From positions 1 to 64,000 of the forward strand of contig VZDP01000002.1 in the NCBI GenBank assembly GCA_009756935.1: 64,000 bases of DNA, given 5' to 3'. The translations under genes were made by a program, and so were the position numbers. Position 1 is the stretch's first letter. Each line of letters opens with the position of its first letter. Under the pieces are notes generated by a model. It was given only the letters and a program-made list of their open reading frames with translations, searched no databases and was not told where the DNA came from. Positions 1-8,807 of the stretch are shown piece by piece. The stretch comes from Mesomycoplasma ovipneumoniae (GTDB lineage: Bacteria; Bacillota_I; Bacilli_A; Mycoplasmatales; Metamycoplasmataceae).

Positions 1-246
1 AGTTTTACCCGAAAATCCGTTTCGCTTATTCGGTCTATGCACTCCTTTTTTGCTTCGGTTACTTTTTTCATAGCCTAAATGTTGGCTTAATTCCGCCCTT
101 AAGAGCGCCTCAGTAAAAGTTTTAAACATATGCGAAATTTCGTTGTGAAAATCTTCTTTTTTTATTTTTTTATAATCAGCGTATTTGTCAACAAGTTTTT
201 TAGCTTCTAACTCAAATGGGGATAATGTTTTTTGTTGTTTTTTCAT
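1..246 (-). CDS. IS256-family (mutator-type) transposase, N-terminal part, runs off the window
   Basis: Reading on the minus strand from ATG at 246, the 82 visible codons give a hydrophilic N-terminus followed by the segment LLRAELSQHLGYEKS and then KRNGFSGKT. This L..EL..HLGYEK....RNG.S.KT pattern is typical of the N-terminal region of IS256/mutator-family transposases (family knowledge). A ribosome-binding site, AAGGAC, lies just upstream of the ATG. The DDE catalytic domain would lie beyond base 1, so it cannot be judged whether the gene is intact. No terminal inverted repeat or target duplication was recognised between 247 and 396. Confidence 0.8.
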   Translation of the reverse strand, partial: MKKQQKTLSPFELEAKKLVDKYADYKKIKKEDFHNEISHMFKTFTEALLRAELSQHLGYEKSNRSKKGVHRPNKRNGFSGKT

Positions 247-396
247 ATTTTGGTCCTTCATAATAAATTTTATCAAAATAAATTTACTTTAAAAACACAA
301 AATATTTAACATTACCGCTTATTTTTCAAAATAATTTTGAGATCTTCTAAAGTTACAAGGATTTTTTGGAAATTTAGATTGTCTGACCCTAAAAAA

Positions 397-804
397 TTAT
401 TGGATAGAACCTCTGAAATCTGAAATCTGAAATATTTTAACCAAAATAGCATATTCTGGTTTTACAAAATAAAGATTTTTTTTAATTTTTTTGTAAATAT
501 TAGGTTTTAAAAATTTTGACAAAATTATTTCAACATTTAAATCTAAATTCTTAAATTCAAGCTTTTGAAAGAAAGGCGTGCTTAATTTTACATCTAAATT
601 TTTGTTTTTATTGAGTTCAATCTTTAGTATTTGGTTTAAAAATCTTAAACTTTTAGTCTTTTTAGAAAAAATTATTAAATCTAAATCGTTAGGTTTCCTT
701 TGCAATATTCCATAATAATTAAGGACAAAACTGCCTTGCACAACCTTTATTAAATTATCGTCTTTATTTTGTACTATATCAACATTATCTAAATTAATTA
801 TCAT
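397..804 (-). CDS. Nucleotidyltransferase-fold protein (AbiEii/MNT-like), C-terminus altered by heptamer repeat
   Basis: The 135-residue product contains GSFVLNYYGILQRKPNDLDL near residues 24-45. This is the GS-x(n)-R-x-DLDL signature of nucleotidyltransferase-fold proteins such as AbiEii/MNT-type toxins and resistance enzymes. The start at 804 is chosen because GGAGG lies six bases upstream; a TTG further up overlaps that site. The last codons lie in three tandem copies of CTGAAAT (plus strand, 413-433). With three copies translation stops at 397. Removing one copy opens a frame that continues to a stop at 312-314 and reads SEVLSNNFLG, then VTLEDLKIIL, then KNKR, a more natural C-terminus. 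The gene may therefore be a slipped or phase-variable allele. No adjacent antitoxin or AbiEi partner was seen. Confidence 0.55.
   Translation of the reverse strand: MIINLDNVDIVQNKDDNLIKVVQGSFVLNYYGILQRKPNDLDLIIFSKKTKSLRFLNQILKIELNKNKNLDVKLSTPFFQKLEFKNLDLNVEIILSKFLKPNIYKKIKKNLYFVKPEYAILVKIFQISDFRGSIQ
413..433. repeat. Tandem heptamer CTGAAAT x3 inside a coding region
   Basis: Three perfect direct copies of CTGAAAT (plus strand) lie in the 3' end of the nucleotidyltransferase-like gene. Seven is not a multiple of three, so each gain or loss shifts the downstream frame. Two copies would extend the reading frame about 28 codons beyond the present stop. Confidence 0.85.
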
Positions 805-893
805 TTTGGCCTCCAAAAATCAAGTAAATATTCAGTTGTTTATTTGAATCTGCCTTAAAAAATATAAAATTAAAAAAATTAAAATTATTATTG

Positions 894-899
894 TATAAT
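894..899 (+). promoter_or_regulatory. -10 box of the membrane-module operon, in a divergent promoter region
   Basis: TATAAT preceded by TTG lies 34 bases upstream of the ATG at 934, followed by a strong GGAGG site at 921-925. The surrounding ATTGTATAAT reads ATTATACAAT on the other strand, so a minus-strand promoter for the nucleotidyltransferase-like gene may overlap it. Confidence 0.6.
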
Positions 900-933
900 T
901 TCCAACATAATTATAACTACGGAGGCAATAAAA

Positions 934-1761
934 ATGAAAAATTTAGAACTAATCAATCTTTTAAGTTTAGGAAATGTTGTTGTTGCGCAACCCTACCAAA
1001 ACGATGACATTAAACTTAAAAAATTTGTTTCTAAAACTGAATCTAATATTTTAGCTACGACACAAGACGAAGAGGCAAAAAACTCGCTAATAAAAGAGTT
1101 TGGTACCTCGCTAGATTATTTAGATTCCCTTAGTTTTAAAAAATTTAATTATATTTTTAGAGCTAGAATTTTTGATAACCAGGACCAAAAAAACCATACT
1201 TTTTAAGAACTTCGAAGAAATAGTGAAATTTATAAAAAATTTCAAGAATTAAAAAGTAAAAACTCTCGTAGAAGAGGAAAAAGAAGTTTATTTTCTGAAT
1301 ATCAGCGATTAACTATAAAAAACTGGATTGATCGAATTCAAGAATTTATAGCAGATAATAAACTTAAAGCAGGCGAAAATGTCACACTTGCCAGCGCGGT
1401 TGGCGGGACAGCGGTTGGAGCAGGCACTGCACTTTTAGCCGGCGCATTTGCTGCAACTGGAGTTGGGGCGATAATCGCCTTACTTATTGGTGCTGGAATG
1501 TTTTTCGGTGGTGGGGGTGCTGGCACTGCGGCGCTCATCGATAATTCATCGTATTATTGAGAAAATGCTAATGAAATTAATCGTAAACTAGATGATTTAA
1601 AAGATCTTTTTAGCATTATATCAACATCAAATGACAAAACTTTAGAAGGGAGATTGCTAGATAGAATTAAAAATATCATTAGCGATATTAATCAATTATC
1701 AGGTAACATAATTGACTTTAATAGATTTGATTTAGAAAAAATTATCGCACGTGGTTATTAA
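934..1761 (+). pseudogene. Glycine-rich membrane-hairpin protein, interrupted by one in-frame TAA
   Basis: A 90-codon open frame from ATG at 934 (GGAGG site, clear -10 box) ends at TAA 1204-1206. The same frame then stays open to TAA 1759-1761, with TGA read as Trp, which would give 275 residues. The part after the stop has a basic stretch (RRRGKRS), then a long Gly/Ala-rich hydrophobic segment around residues 150-200 containing GGTAVGAGTALLAGAFAATG and FFGGGGAG, then an amphipathic Asn/Asp/Lys-rich tail. Such glycine-zipper hairpins occur in membrane-inserting proteins, but no family was recognised. No start codon with a ribosome site exists for the downstream part. A nonsense mutation is the simplest reading; readthrough cannot be excluded. 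The next gene starts two bases after the final stop. Confidence 0.6.
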
Positions 1762-1762
1762 A

Positions 1763-2503
1763 ATGAAATCAATTTTAGTACTTTATAAACTATTGTTTTT
1801 TAAACCCTTTTATGTTGTTTCAATCATTTTTTTATTCATTATTTTTGGATTAGGCACACCTTTTCAATTATTTTTTCCTGAACATGTACTCATTTTAAGA
1901 ATATTTATTTTTAGTTCGATTTTTTTGCTTGTTTCTATTAACTTCTCAAGATACATTTGATTTATTTCCAAATACAAAAAAGAGGCTTTGAATTTATCAA
2001 ATGAAAAACTTAAAGAAAAGTATCCTCAACTTTTAAGAATTGAAAAAAATGTACCTCAAGTTACAAGAAGTATTTTCACTTATGGTATTTGGTTAAGAAG
2101 TCAAATACCCTTAACTGCTTCAAAATTTAATGAAGAAGATCCCGACTATGAAGAAAAACAAAAATTTTTATACAAAATTCATTTAAGATTTTACATTATT
2201 GAATCATTTTTAGTCGCTATTTGAATTGCAGGCCTTACTTTATTTTACTATTTTATGTATACAACAACATATTCACTTGCTATAACAAGGGGAACTAATT
2301 TATCTATTATTCCTAATACTACATATTCACTGATAACTAGTCTTATATTTTTTGTTATTGGTCTGGTCGGCGGAGTATCAATAGGTCAATCAAGGTTTCA
2401 ATTAGCACAAATTTCTAATAATCTATTGACTATTTCCGTTGAAGAATCTAAAAAAGCCTATAAAAGTACTATTTTTAGATTTTATCTTCCTAAAGAAATT
2501 TAA
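1763..2503 (+). CDS. Multi-pass membrane protein of unknown function
   Basis: The 246-residue product (two TGA-Trp codons) has four predicted transmembrane segments: about residues 12-35, 42-62, 150-175 and 190-212. Between the second and third is a charged cytoplasmic-looking region with ALNLSNEKLKEKYPQLLRIE. The ATG lies two bases after the stop of the upstream glycine-rich gene, so the two are almost certainly co-transcribed and probably translationally coupled. No enzymatic or transporter motif was recognised. A hydrophobic pair of proteins in one operon suggests a joint membrane function, but this is inference only. Confidence 0.6.
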
Positions 2504-2504
2504 A

Positions 2505-2777
2505 ATGGATAAATTTTTAGAAAATCAAGGCACAAATAAATTAATACTTTCAAAAAATAACCACCACAAACTAACCAATAATTTTTTATGATATTTTGCA
2601 GCGATAATTAATTTTGAATTTCAAAATTTTAAAAATGTGATCATTGCCAATCAAAAAATAAGTTTATTTATTGGCTTGTATAACAATTCAAAAGTTGAAA
2701 GAAAATCCCACCAAATTGGCGGGATTTTTGTTATTCTATTAAAACAACCTTATTTTTGAGCATGAATTTCTTATTAG
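2505..2777 (+). CDS. Possible small gene, 90 codons, doubtful
   Basis: A frame opens two bases after the stop of the previous gene and runs to TAG 2775-2777, with TGA as Trp. The product starts MDKFLENQGTNKLILSKN and ends in a hydrophobic stretch. A terminator-like hairpin (2702-2729) lies inside its 3' third, which is unusual for a real gene, and there is no separate ribosome site. It could be a degraded gene tail or non-coding. Confidence 0.25.
2702..2729 (+). terminator. Rho-independent-like terminator of the membrane module
   Basis: AAAATCCC-A-CCAA pairs with TTGG-C-GGGATTTTT (one internal A-C mismatch), with a minimal loop and a T run. It probably ends transcription started at about 900. 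Confidence 0.55.
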
Positions 2778-2977
2778 AATAAAGGAACAAGTTAATTGCA
2801 CATAAATAATTTGCACTAAAATTTAGAATTTTATTACCTATAAAAAAATATTAAATTACATAAATAATATTAACCTGTTCCAAAAGCAACAAAAATTTTT
2901 AACTACCAATCAGATTGTTTTTTTGACAAAAGCACTAGTCAACCAAAAAACCAATTAATTTTAGTAAAACTTAAGTT
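2778..2977. other. Intergenic region with a 13-bp imperfect inverted repeat
   Basis: No gene was recognised. GGAACAAGTTAAT (2784-2796) and ATTAACCTGTTCC (2869-2881) are inverted copies differing at one position, about 70 bases apart and flanking very AT-rich DNA. It could be a remnant of a mobile element's ends or a long-range hairpin. Confidence 0.4.
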
Positions 2978-3406
2978 CTAGGCTTGATTTATTCAGTTAA
3001 GGATTTTTTCTTCAGTTAAATTTTGACTATTTAAAATTTCTTCCACTTTCTCAATTTCAATAAATGCAAGCCCTATTTTTTCTATATAATTAATCTGATC
3101 AGCATTTTTTACGGCTAACCCAATAATAAATCTAATTGGTTGATCATCTCAGTATAGTGTATTTTTTAAGTGAATAATTTCGATGCAATTTTTAAAAATT
3201 AAATCGTTACTGTCATAATTTCCGTGGGCTAGGGCAAGATAGTTTCCAAGAGCAACTGATGATTCTAAATCACGTTTTTCCATTGATTGTAAATATTCAT
3301 ATTTACAGCAATTTTTTGCTTGGAAAATTTCAATTAATTTTGTAAATACTTCCTTTTTTGACTCAATAGTTTGATTTAATTGGATATTTTCTATTTTTAA
3401 ATCCAT
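2978..3406 (-). CDS. mtlF: Mannitol-type PTS system EIIA component
   Basis: The 142-residue cytoplasmic protein fits the EIIA-mannitol/fructose family. The segment SVALGNYLALAHGNYDS (around residues 50-66) holds the histidine expected to accept phosphate from HPr. The C-terminal WDDQPIRFIIGLAVKNADQ resembles the conserved end of EIIA domains. The protein passes phosphate to the EIIB domain of MtlA. The gene overlaps the 3' end of mtlD by 10 bases, so it is translated from the same mRNA and is last in the operon. It ends at TAG after one TGA-Trp near the C-terminus. Confidence 0.85.
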
Positions 3407-4497
3407 TTTTTACCCCCTTTTATATTGTCATAAAATTTAAGCACTGTTTTGATTTCAAAATCTTCTAAATTTGTTTGCATTTTTAAAAATTCTTCGGGAT
3501 TTTTTACAAGGTTTTCCTGCATTTTCATTGCTTGAATATCCTGTTTTGAGTCATAATTTAGAATATTTGCAAAAGTTCTATAAATTATCTCTAATTCTTT
3601 TGGTTCTAATTTTGCATTTTTGGCATATTTCAATAACAAATTAAATCTTTCATTTTTTCCTATTTTAGTGATTGGATTCCGAGCAACGCGTATAATTGAG
3701 TCTTGTAAAATTGGATTTTCAAATCTTTTAATTGTTTTTTCAAAATATAACTCAAGTTCGTTCTGATTAATTAAGGTATTTTGGAATGAAAGCACTTTAA
3801 TTAAAACAATTTTTAGTTGACTAATGTATTTTTGAATTACTGGTGAATTTAAAGCTTCATGAATATAATTATATTTTAAAATATATGCCAAATATGCAAT
3901 TCCCGAGTGCAAAGTGTTGACAAAAAATAATTTTCGTAAAATAAAATAGTCTAAATTTTCTAGATATTTTACTCCCTTTAGTTTAATTTTTTGGTTTTCT
4001 TCTTTAATAATAATTTCTGAGTAGGTTTCGGTATAAACATTTAAATCTGTCGAAGTCGGGGCAATTTGATCAATTGTTGTGTCAACAAATTGCCAAAATT
4101 TACAGTTTTCAAGACCTTTTTTAAAGTTACTACTAACTCGAAATCCGTTTTCAAAACAGATAATTTGTTTACTTTTTTGCTCAATTTTTGCTAATTTTGC
4201 AAAAATTGACCTCAAATGAATTAAATTTTCGGATCCAACAGAAGTCGAAATCAGATCGGCGTTTTTTAAATGCATTAATAATTTTTCTTCATCACTTAGA
4301 TTAATTGCAAAATAATTTCTCACTTTATATTTTTGGCCATTTTCAAAGTTAATAACATAATAAAATCCTTTTTGATTTAGCTCATTAATTAATTTATCAT
4401 TAACATCAACAAAAATAATTTCAAATTGATTTTCTTGATATAATTTTGCAATTAATCCACGACCGATATTTCCGGCTCCAAAATGAACAACTTTCAT
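3397..4497 (-). CDS. mtlD: Mannitol-1-phosphate 5-dehydrogenase
   Basis: The 366-residue product begins MKVVHFGAGNIGRGLI, the NAD-binding Rossmann motif of the mannitol dehydrogenase family, and keeps an Asp (FVDVND) at the end of the second strand for NAD specificity. The length is close to the usual 380 residues. It oxidises mannitol-1-phosphate, formed by the PTS, to fructose-6-phosphate for glycolysis. Its ATG shares one base with the TAA of mtlA, and its end overlaps mtlF, consistent with tight translational coupling. Confidence 0.93.
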   Translation of the reverse strand: MKVVHFGAGNIGRGLIAKLYQENQFEIIFVDVNDKLINELNQKGFYYVINFENGQKYKVRNYFAINLSDEEKLLMHLKNADLISTSVGSENLIHLRSIFAKLAKIEQKSKQIICFENGFRVSSNFKKGLENCKFWQFVDTTIDQIAPTSTDLNVYTETYSEIIIKEENQKIKLKGVKYLENLDYFILRKLFFVNTLHSGIAYLAYILKYNYIHEALNSPVIQKYISQLKIVLIKVLSFQNTLINQNELELYFEKTIKRFENPILQDSIIRVARNPITKIGKNERFNLLLKYAKNAKLEPKELEIIYRTFANILNYDSKQDIQAMKMQENLVKNPEEFLKMQTNLEDFEIKTVLKFYDNIKGGKKWI

Positions 4498-5966
4498 TAG
4501 AAATTTTCCTTATTTTCTTGGTTATTTTTAAGTTGTGCAGCTATATTTTCATAGGATTTTCTATCTAAAAATTGACTTAAGGAAATAATTTTAGCTTTGG
4601 AATTTTTGGATTTAACACGATCTTCTAAACTTTGAATTGTGATAATAAGCTCTTCTTCGCCAGTCAAATCGGCAATCGCTAAATTAGAAACTTCAATGTC
4701 AACAACATTATTATCTTTCAAAACTTTCCTTAAAATTGAAGCAGCCATTACAGAAGAACCCATACCTGCATCGCAAGCAAAAACAATCTTTTTTGGATTT
4801 AATTTTTGAGTGCTTTTTGTTTTTAATTTTTCACTTTCAATCAATTTTTTTGTGTGATTAATGTCTAAATTTTCAGTTTTTTGCTTGTTTTTATTTAGTA
4901 GTTTTGTTAAAAAATTGATAGCTCAGGCGCTTAACAAAGTCACTATAGCAGATCCGAAAATCGCAATTGTAATACCAACTAATGAATTTGTCGATTTTTC
5001 TACTTGGATATACTGAGCAATAACCGAACCTGGTGAGACAGGAGCAACTGCGCCAACATTAAAAATTTGTAAGATTGAATTTCCAAAAATACCTCCAGCA
5101 ATTAGTGATAAAATTAAAACTGGTCTTAAAATAGCAAAAGGAAAATAAACCTCGTGAATCCCGCCTAAAAAATGGATTGGGATTGAAGAAGCTGTTTGTC
5201 CTTTAATGTTTTTTTCTTTTGAAAAAATTAGATAGAATAGTAAAAGTCCTAATCCTGGTCCAGGATTTGATTCTAATAAAAATAAAATTGACTTGCCAGT
5301 TTCAGTTACTTGAATTGTTCCTAAAGTTGTAAAAACACCGTGATTTATTGCATTATTTAGAAAAAGTATTTTTGCAGGTTCAACAATTAGTGCAATTAAA
5401 GGGTATAATTTTCACTCTCCCATTTTTTGGGTCAAAAACCCGAGTGATTTAATAAAGTAACCAATAAAATAAATTGATAAATAATAAACTGGAAATAAAA
5501 GGACAAATCCGAGAATTCCAAGATAGAAATTATTTGCCAGCATTTGATAGCCACTTGGAATTTTATTAATTCAAAATTTTTCTGTGTGTTTCAAAATAAG
5601 CGCTGAAATTGGACCAAAGATCATAACTGCAACTAGCATTGGTGCTGTACCGCCAGTAATATTTATAAAAATTTCTGACTGACCAGCAGCTACCGCACCA
5701 ATTGCTACAACTCCAGCAATTGCACCACCTCGAATTTTGTAAATTTTATAACCACCAAGAAAGCAAATTAAAATTGGAATTATATAAGTAATTCCAACAC
5801 CTACCATGGCTGCAAGATCTTTATTCGGTGTTCAACCTGTGGGAATAAAAAAAGATGTAAGTAGACCTCAAGCAATAAAAATACCAATAATTGGCATTAT
5901 CATTTGTCCTAAAAGTCCGCCAAACGACTGAATTTTAGTTTTAATAGTTTTGATTAAATTAGCCAT
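4497..5966 (-). CDS. mtlA: Mannitol PTS permease, EIICB
   Basis: The 489-residue membrane permease starts MANLIKTIKTKIQSFGGLLG. Residues about 1-350 form the multi-helix EIIC domain, with FLGGIHEVYFPF near the end matching the conserved GGIHE substrate-binding motif. A charged linker follows, then an EIIB domain with FACDAGMGSS at about residue 395, whose Cys is phosphorylated. The EIIA function is supplied by the separate mtlF. Strong AAGGAGG lies seven bases before the ATG, and a TATACT -10 candidate is at 5998-6003 (minus strand). It takes up and phosphorylates mannitol. Confidence 0.93.
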
Positions 5967-6014
5967 AAAACCTCCTTAATATTGATATAATTTTGTGAGT
6001 ATATGTGAATTTGA

Positions 6015-6206
6015 TTAATAATTTGATTGACGTTCAAGGCAGGATCATATTTCCATTGTTGAAGAAATTCTAGATTTTTGAGCAGTTAAATTTTGCAAAT
6101 TAAAGTTAAAGAATTTAAGGATTTTTGCCACCGTTTGGTCGTTATCATCCTTATTAGTAGTTCAAAAAAATGCTCGTGTGATAACAAAATTGTTTATAAA
6201 ATAGAA
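6015..6206 (-). pseudogene. Coding-like remnant upstream of mtlA
   Basis: A 63-codon open frame on the minus strand has protein-like composition (RAFFWTTNKDDNDQTV, later ISSTMEIWSCLERQSNY) and ends at TAA just upstream of the mtlA promoter. It lacks an upstream start codon, being bounded by a stop at 6207-6209, and lacks a ribosome site. It is read as the 3' remnant of an older gene; the family is not recognised. Confidence 0.3.
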
Positions 6207-6814
6207 TTATTGGTTTAAAACATGCTCACATTAACAAGAATTTCATCAATTTTTTACAGTTTAAAATGTGGTTTTATTGTAAAAATAGTGATTTTACTGA
6301 AAATATCAAGCATATAATGCTTTGGAAAAGGTTAAAATCTATCAATATTTTCAAATTATTAAATTGATTTATACAATAATCTTTGTTTAGTTTTTTAATG
6401 TTAATGGTATTTTCAAAATTAAATTTCATTAGCCATTGTGTTTATCTGAAATGCAAATTGTTAATTTGCTAAAAATTAGTTGGTATTTTCTATACCAATG
6501 CTAATTTTAAAATTACTATGTTAATTTTTCATTGCTTTAAAATTAAGTTTACAAATTAAAACAAAAATTACTATTTTTTGCTAAATTTGATGGTAGTGTA
6601 AAAATCTATAACATTTAGTTCTACACTAAAAATCTCTATTAATGTCATGAAAAATTCAAAAAAATCAAGCAAAAATCGTATACTAGCAAAATTTGTAATC
6701 AAAATTCCTTTTTTTAAAAAGTCTTTGATCACAAATTTTATTAAGTTAACGCTATATGCCTTAATACTATTTTATGTTACTATAATAAATTGTTATATTG
6801 TATAATTTTATAAA
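6207..6814. promoter_or_regulatory. mtl-rpiR divergent intergenic region with two dyads
   Basis: No gene was seen. The region contains a perfect 7-bp dyad TTGGTAT-N5-ATACCAA (6480-6498). It also holds a longer inverted repeat: AAAATTTGTAATCAAA (6688-6703) against TTTGATCACAAATTTT (6724-6739), with 15 of 16 positions paired and 20 bases between the arms. These are plausible binding sites for the RpiR-type regulator encoded next to them. No catabolite-response element could be identified. Confidence 0.4.
6801..6806 (+). promoter_or_regulatory. -10 box giving a probable leaderless rpiR transcript
   Basis: TATAAT ends only eight bases before the ATG at 6815, so transcription would start at or next to the start codon. 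No Shine-Dalgarno sequence is present. Confidence 0.55.
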
Positions 6815-7594
6815 ATGGATAGTAATTTGATGAATGATTTACTGTGGTTTTCTAAGCAAAATCATAATTTTATTGATAAGGAAATTGCTAAATTTTTGAT
6901 TTCAAATATCGCCAAAATTATGACTTTAAAATTAAGTATAATTGCTAAAAATGCTAATTGTTCAACAGCTTCGGTGATAAAATTTTGTAAAAAACTGGGT
7001 TTTAAAGGGCTAAAAGATCTATTGCCAGCGCTTGACCGTAATTATTCTTATATGCAAATTCAAAAAAGCCGTTTTTCAAACAACAAAATTGCCAGCAAAA
7101 ATACAACAGTTAGCCTATATCATTCTCTTATTAGTAAAAATCTCGATAATCTTTACAAGATAAATCATGATTCTATTATAAAATTTGTTGCCTTGCTAAA
7201 GAAGGTGCGGCATATTATATTTTTTGGTAAAGGATCAAATTTAGAAATAATTCAGATTTTTGCTAATTATTTATCGAAATTACAATATTATGTCGATTAT
7301 CATTATGACTTTGAAGTTCAGCAGAAATGAGTAGAAAAATCTGTTGATTTTAGTGTTTGCGTTTTTTTTAGTTTTTCTGGTATGCATTTAGAGATAGATC
7401 GATTAGTTCAGACAATGAAATCTAAAAATTGTAATATTATTTCCTTTACTTCAAATTATGAAAGTAATTTATTCAAGCAATCCTCAATTAGTTTTTTAAC
7501 TTTCAAAAATGAGGACGTTCTTGAAAAGCACACTTCAGCACGAATTGCTTTTATTTATTTAATAATGCAAATTATTAATTTACTAAAAAATTAG
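6815..7594 (+). CDS. RpiR/MurR-family transcriptional regulator (HTH + SIS)
   Basis: The 259-residue protein has an N-terminal RpiR helix-turn-helix (LSIIAKNANCSTASVIKFCK, about residues 46-65, followed by GFKG). The C-terminal half resembles an SIS sugar-phosphate-binding fold (VRHIIFFGKGSNLEI at about 130). One TGA-Trp lies at about residue 172. It is divergent from mtlA and is therefore the obvious candidate regulator of mannitol uptake, sensing a sugar phosphate; this role is inferred from position. The -10 box is so close to the ATG that the mRNA appears leaderless. Confidence 0.85.
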
Positions 7595-7772
7595 TCGCCT
7601 ATTAAAACAAAATGGTATGTAAATCCTTAGAATCGGGCCTGATGGCCTATCAATAGGTAAAATATCAAGCACTATCAAAAATAGAAAAAATAAGAAAAGG
7701 ACAATTTGCAGCAAAAGTGGCATTAACCAGTACAAATTTTATTACGACCCAAATTGGAGATTATGTCTTAAA
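7595..7772. other. Intergenic region with short coding-like remnant
   Basis: No start-to-stop gene was seen. A plus-strand frame of 43 codons (about 7661-7789) reads KIRKGQFAAKVALTSTN and then ITTQIGDYVLKWIFD. It looks coding but has no start codon and overlaps the next gene's start in another frame. It may be the 3' remnant of a lost gene. Confidence 0.25.
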
Positions 7773-8702
7773 ATGAATTTTTGATTAACAGTTGAAAAAT
7801 TTATAAACCTTCAAATACCAAAAAAATTTTTAAAAATTCCTATTTTAGGCAATACTTTGTATTTTAAACTATTTTCATTTTTAGTTTTTAAATTTAATCC
7901 TGATAAAAAAACAATAAAACATTACTTTTTGTTTGTAGTACTTTCTTTGATAAGTTATCCAGCCCCTCTTTTTTTAACTATAATAACATTGTTAATTACC
8001 GGTAATGCTGATTTTCTAAGGAATTTAGATTTAAAATTTTTTAATAATTATTTTATTCGGCATTTGATCGAAATAATTGGCTACTCGCTTTTAATTGTGG
8101 CTTATTCGTATTTTTCAGGTTTTCTGCAAAAAATTTTTCATTTATACTTGGTAAAACAAGTTAAAAAAAATCTTGGCAAATTGGACACAAATAATAAATT
8201 CTCATTTTTAAACAATTTTAATTATACTAAACATTATAAATTTCTATGTCAACGAAAATTTTATATGGGCGTTGAAAAAAAACATTGGTATAATCCAGAA
8301 AAAATAATTGAAAATATTTTTATTATTATCCAAAGTTGGTGGTGAAAAGTTAACTGAAATTTGCCAAAATATTTTGCACATATAATTTTGGAAGTTTTTT
8401 TGTTCAACGCTACTGAATTTACAAATTCAAATATTTCTAAAAAAAACTGGAGAATCTTTTTATACGTTTATTTTACTTTTGTTTTTATACAACTTATATT
8501 AACTTGATATCCGTTTTGAATAGTATATTATTTTATAATGGAAAACGTATCTGAAATAAATGGCAATTTAAATGATACTAATGACGAAGCAAAACAATTA
8601 TTACTTTCTGGTTTATTTAGTATAATTTTTGGTTTTCTCATGCTACCCACGGCGATTTATCATCCTAAATTATGAATAACTTTTTGACTATTTGAGAAAT
8701 AA
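7773..8702 (+). CDS. Membrane protein, tandem paralogue A
   Basis: The 309-residue protein starts MNFWLTVEKFINLQIP (four codons before the first TGA). It has hydrophobic segments around residues 28-40, 50-73 and 90-118 and two near the C-terminus. It contains LVFKFNPDKKTIKHY and KKNLGKLDTN, both nearly identical in the next gene, so the two arose by tandem duplication. A central soluble region contains YNPEKIIENIF. Many TGA-Trp codons are present. No known family was recognised. The ribosome site is weak. Confidence 0.6.
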
Positions 8703-8807
8703 ATTTTTATTTTTTGATAGTATTATTAAAGGCAAAATGGTTGATTCTTAGGCTAACTTAACTAGTTTATTAATTTAATTTAATTTAAGGAATTTTGTTT
8801 TGTAAGA

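Noticed and set aside
1338..1538. 66-codon minus-strand frame rich in Ala and Pro
   Set aside because: Mirror of the Gly/Ala-rich segment of the plus-strand gene; no ribosome site or promoter.
2505..2777. Confident gene call for the small frame after the membrane module
   Set aside because: A terminator hairpin lies within it; kept only as a doubtful feature.
7620..7690. Possible tRNA because of a locally G+C-rich stretch
   Set aside because: No T-loop or anticodon-arm pattern could be folded.
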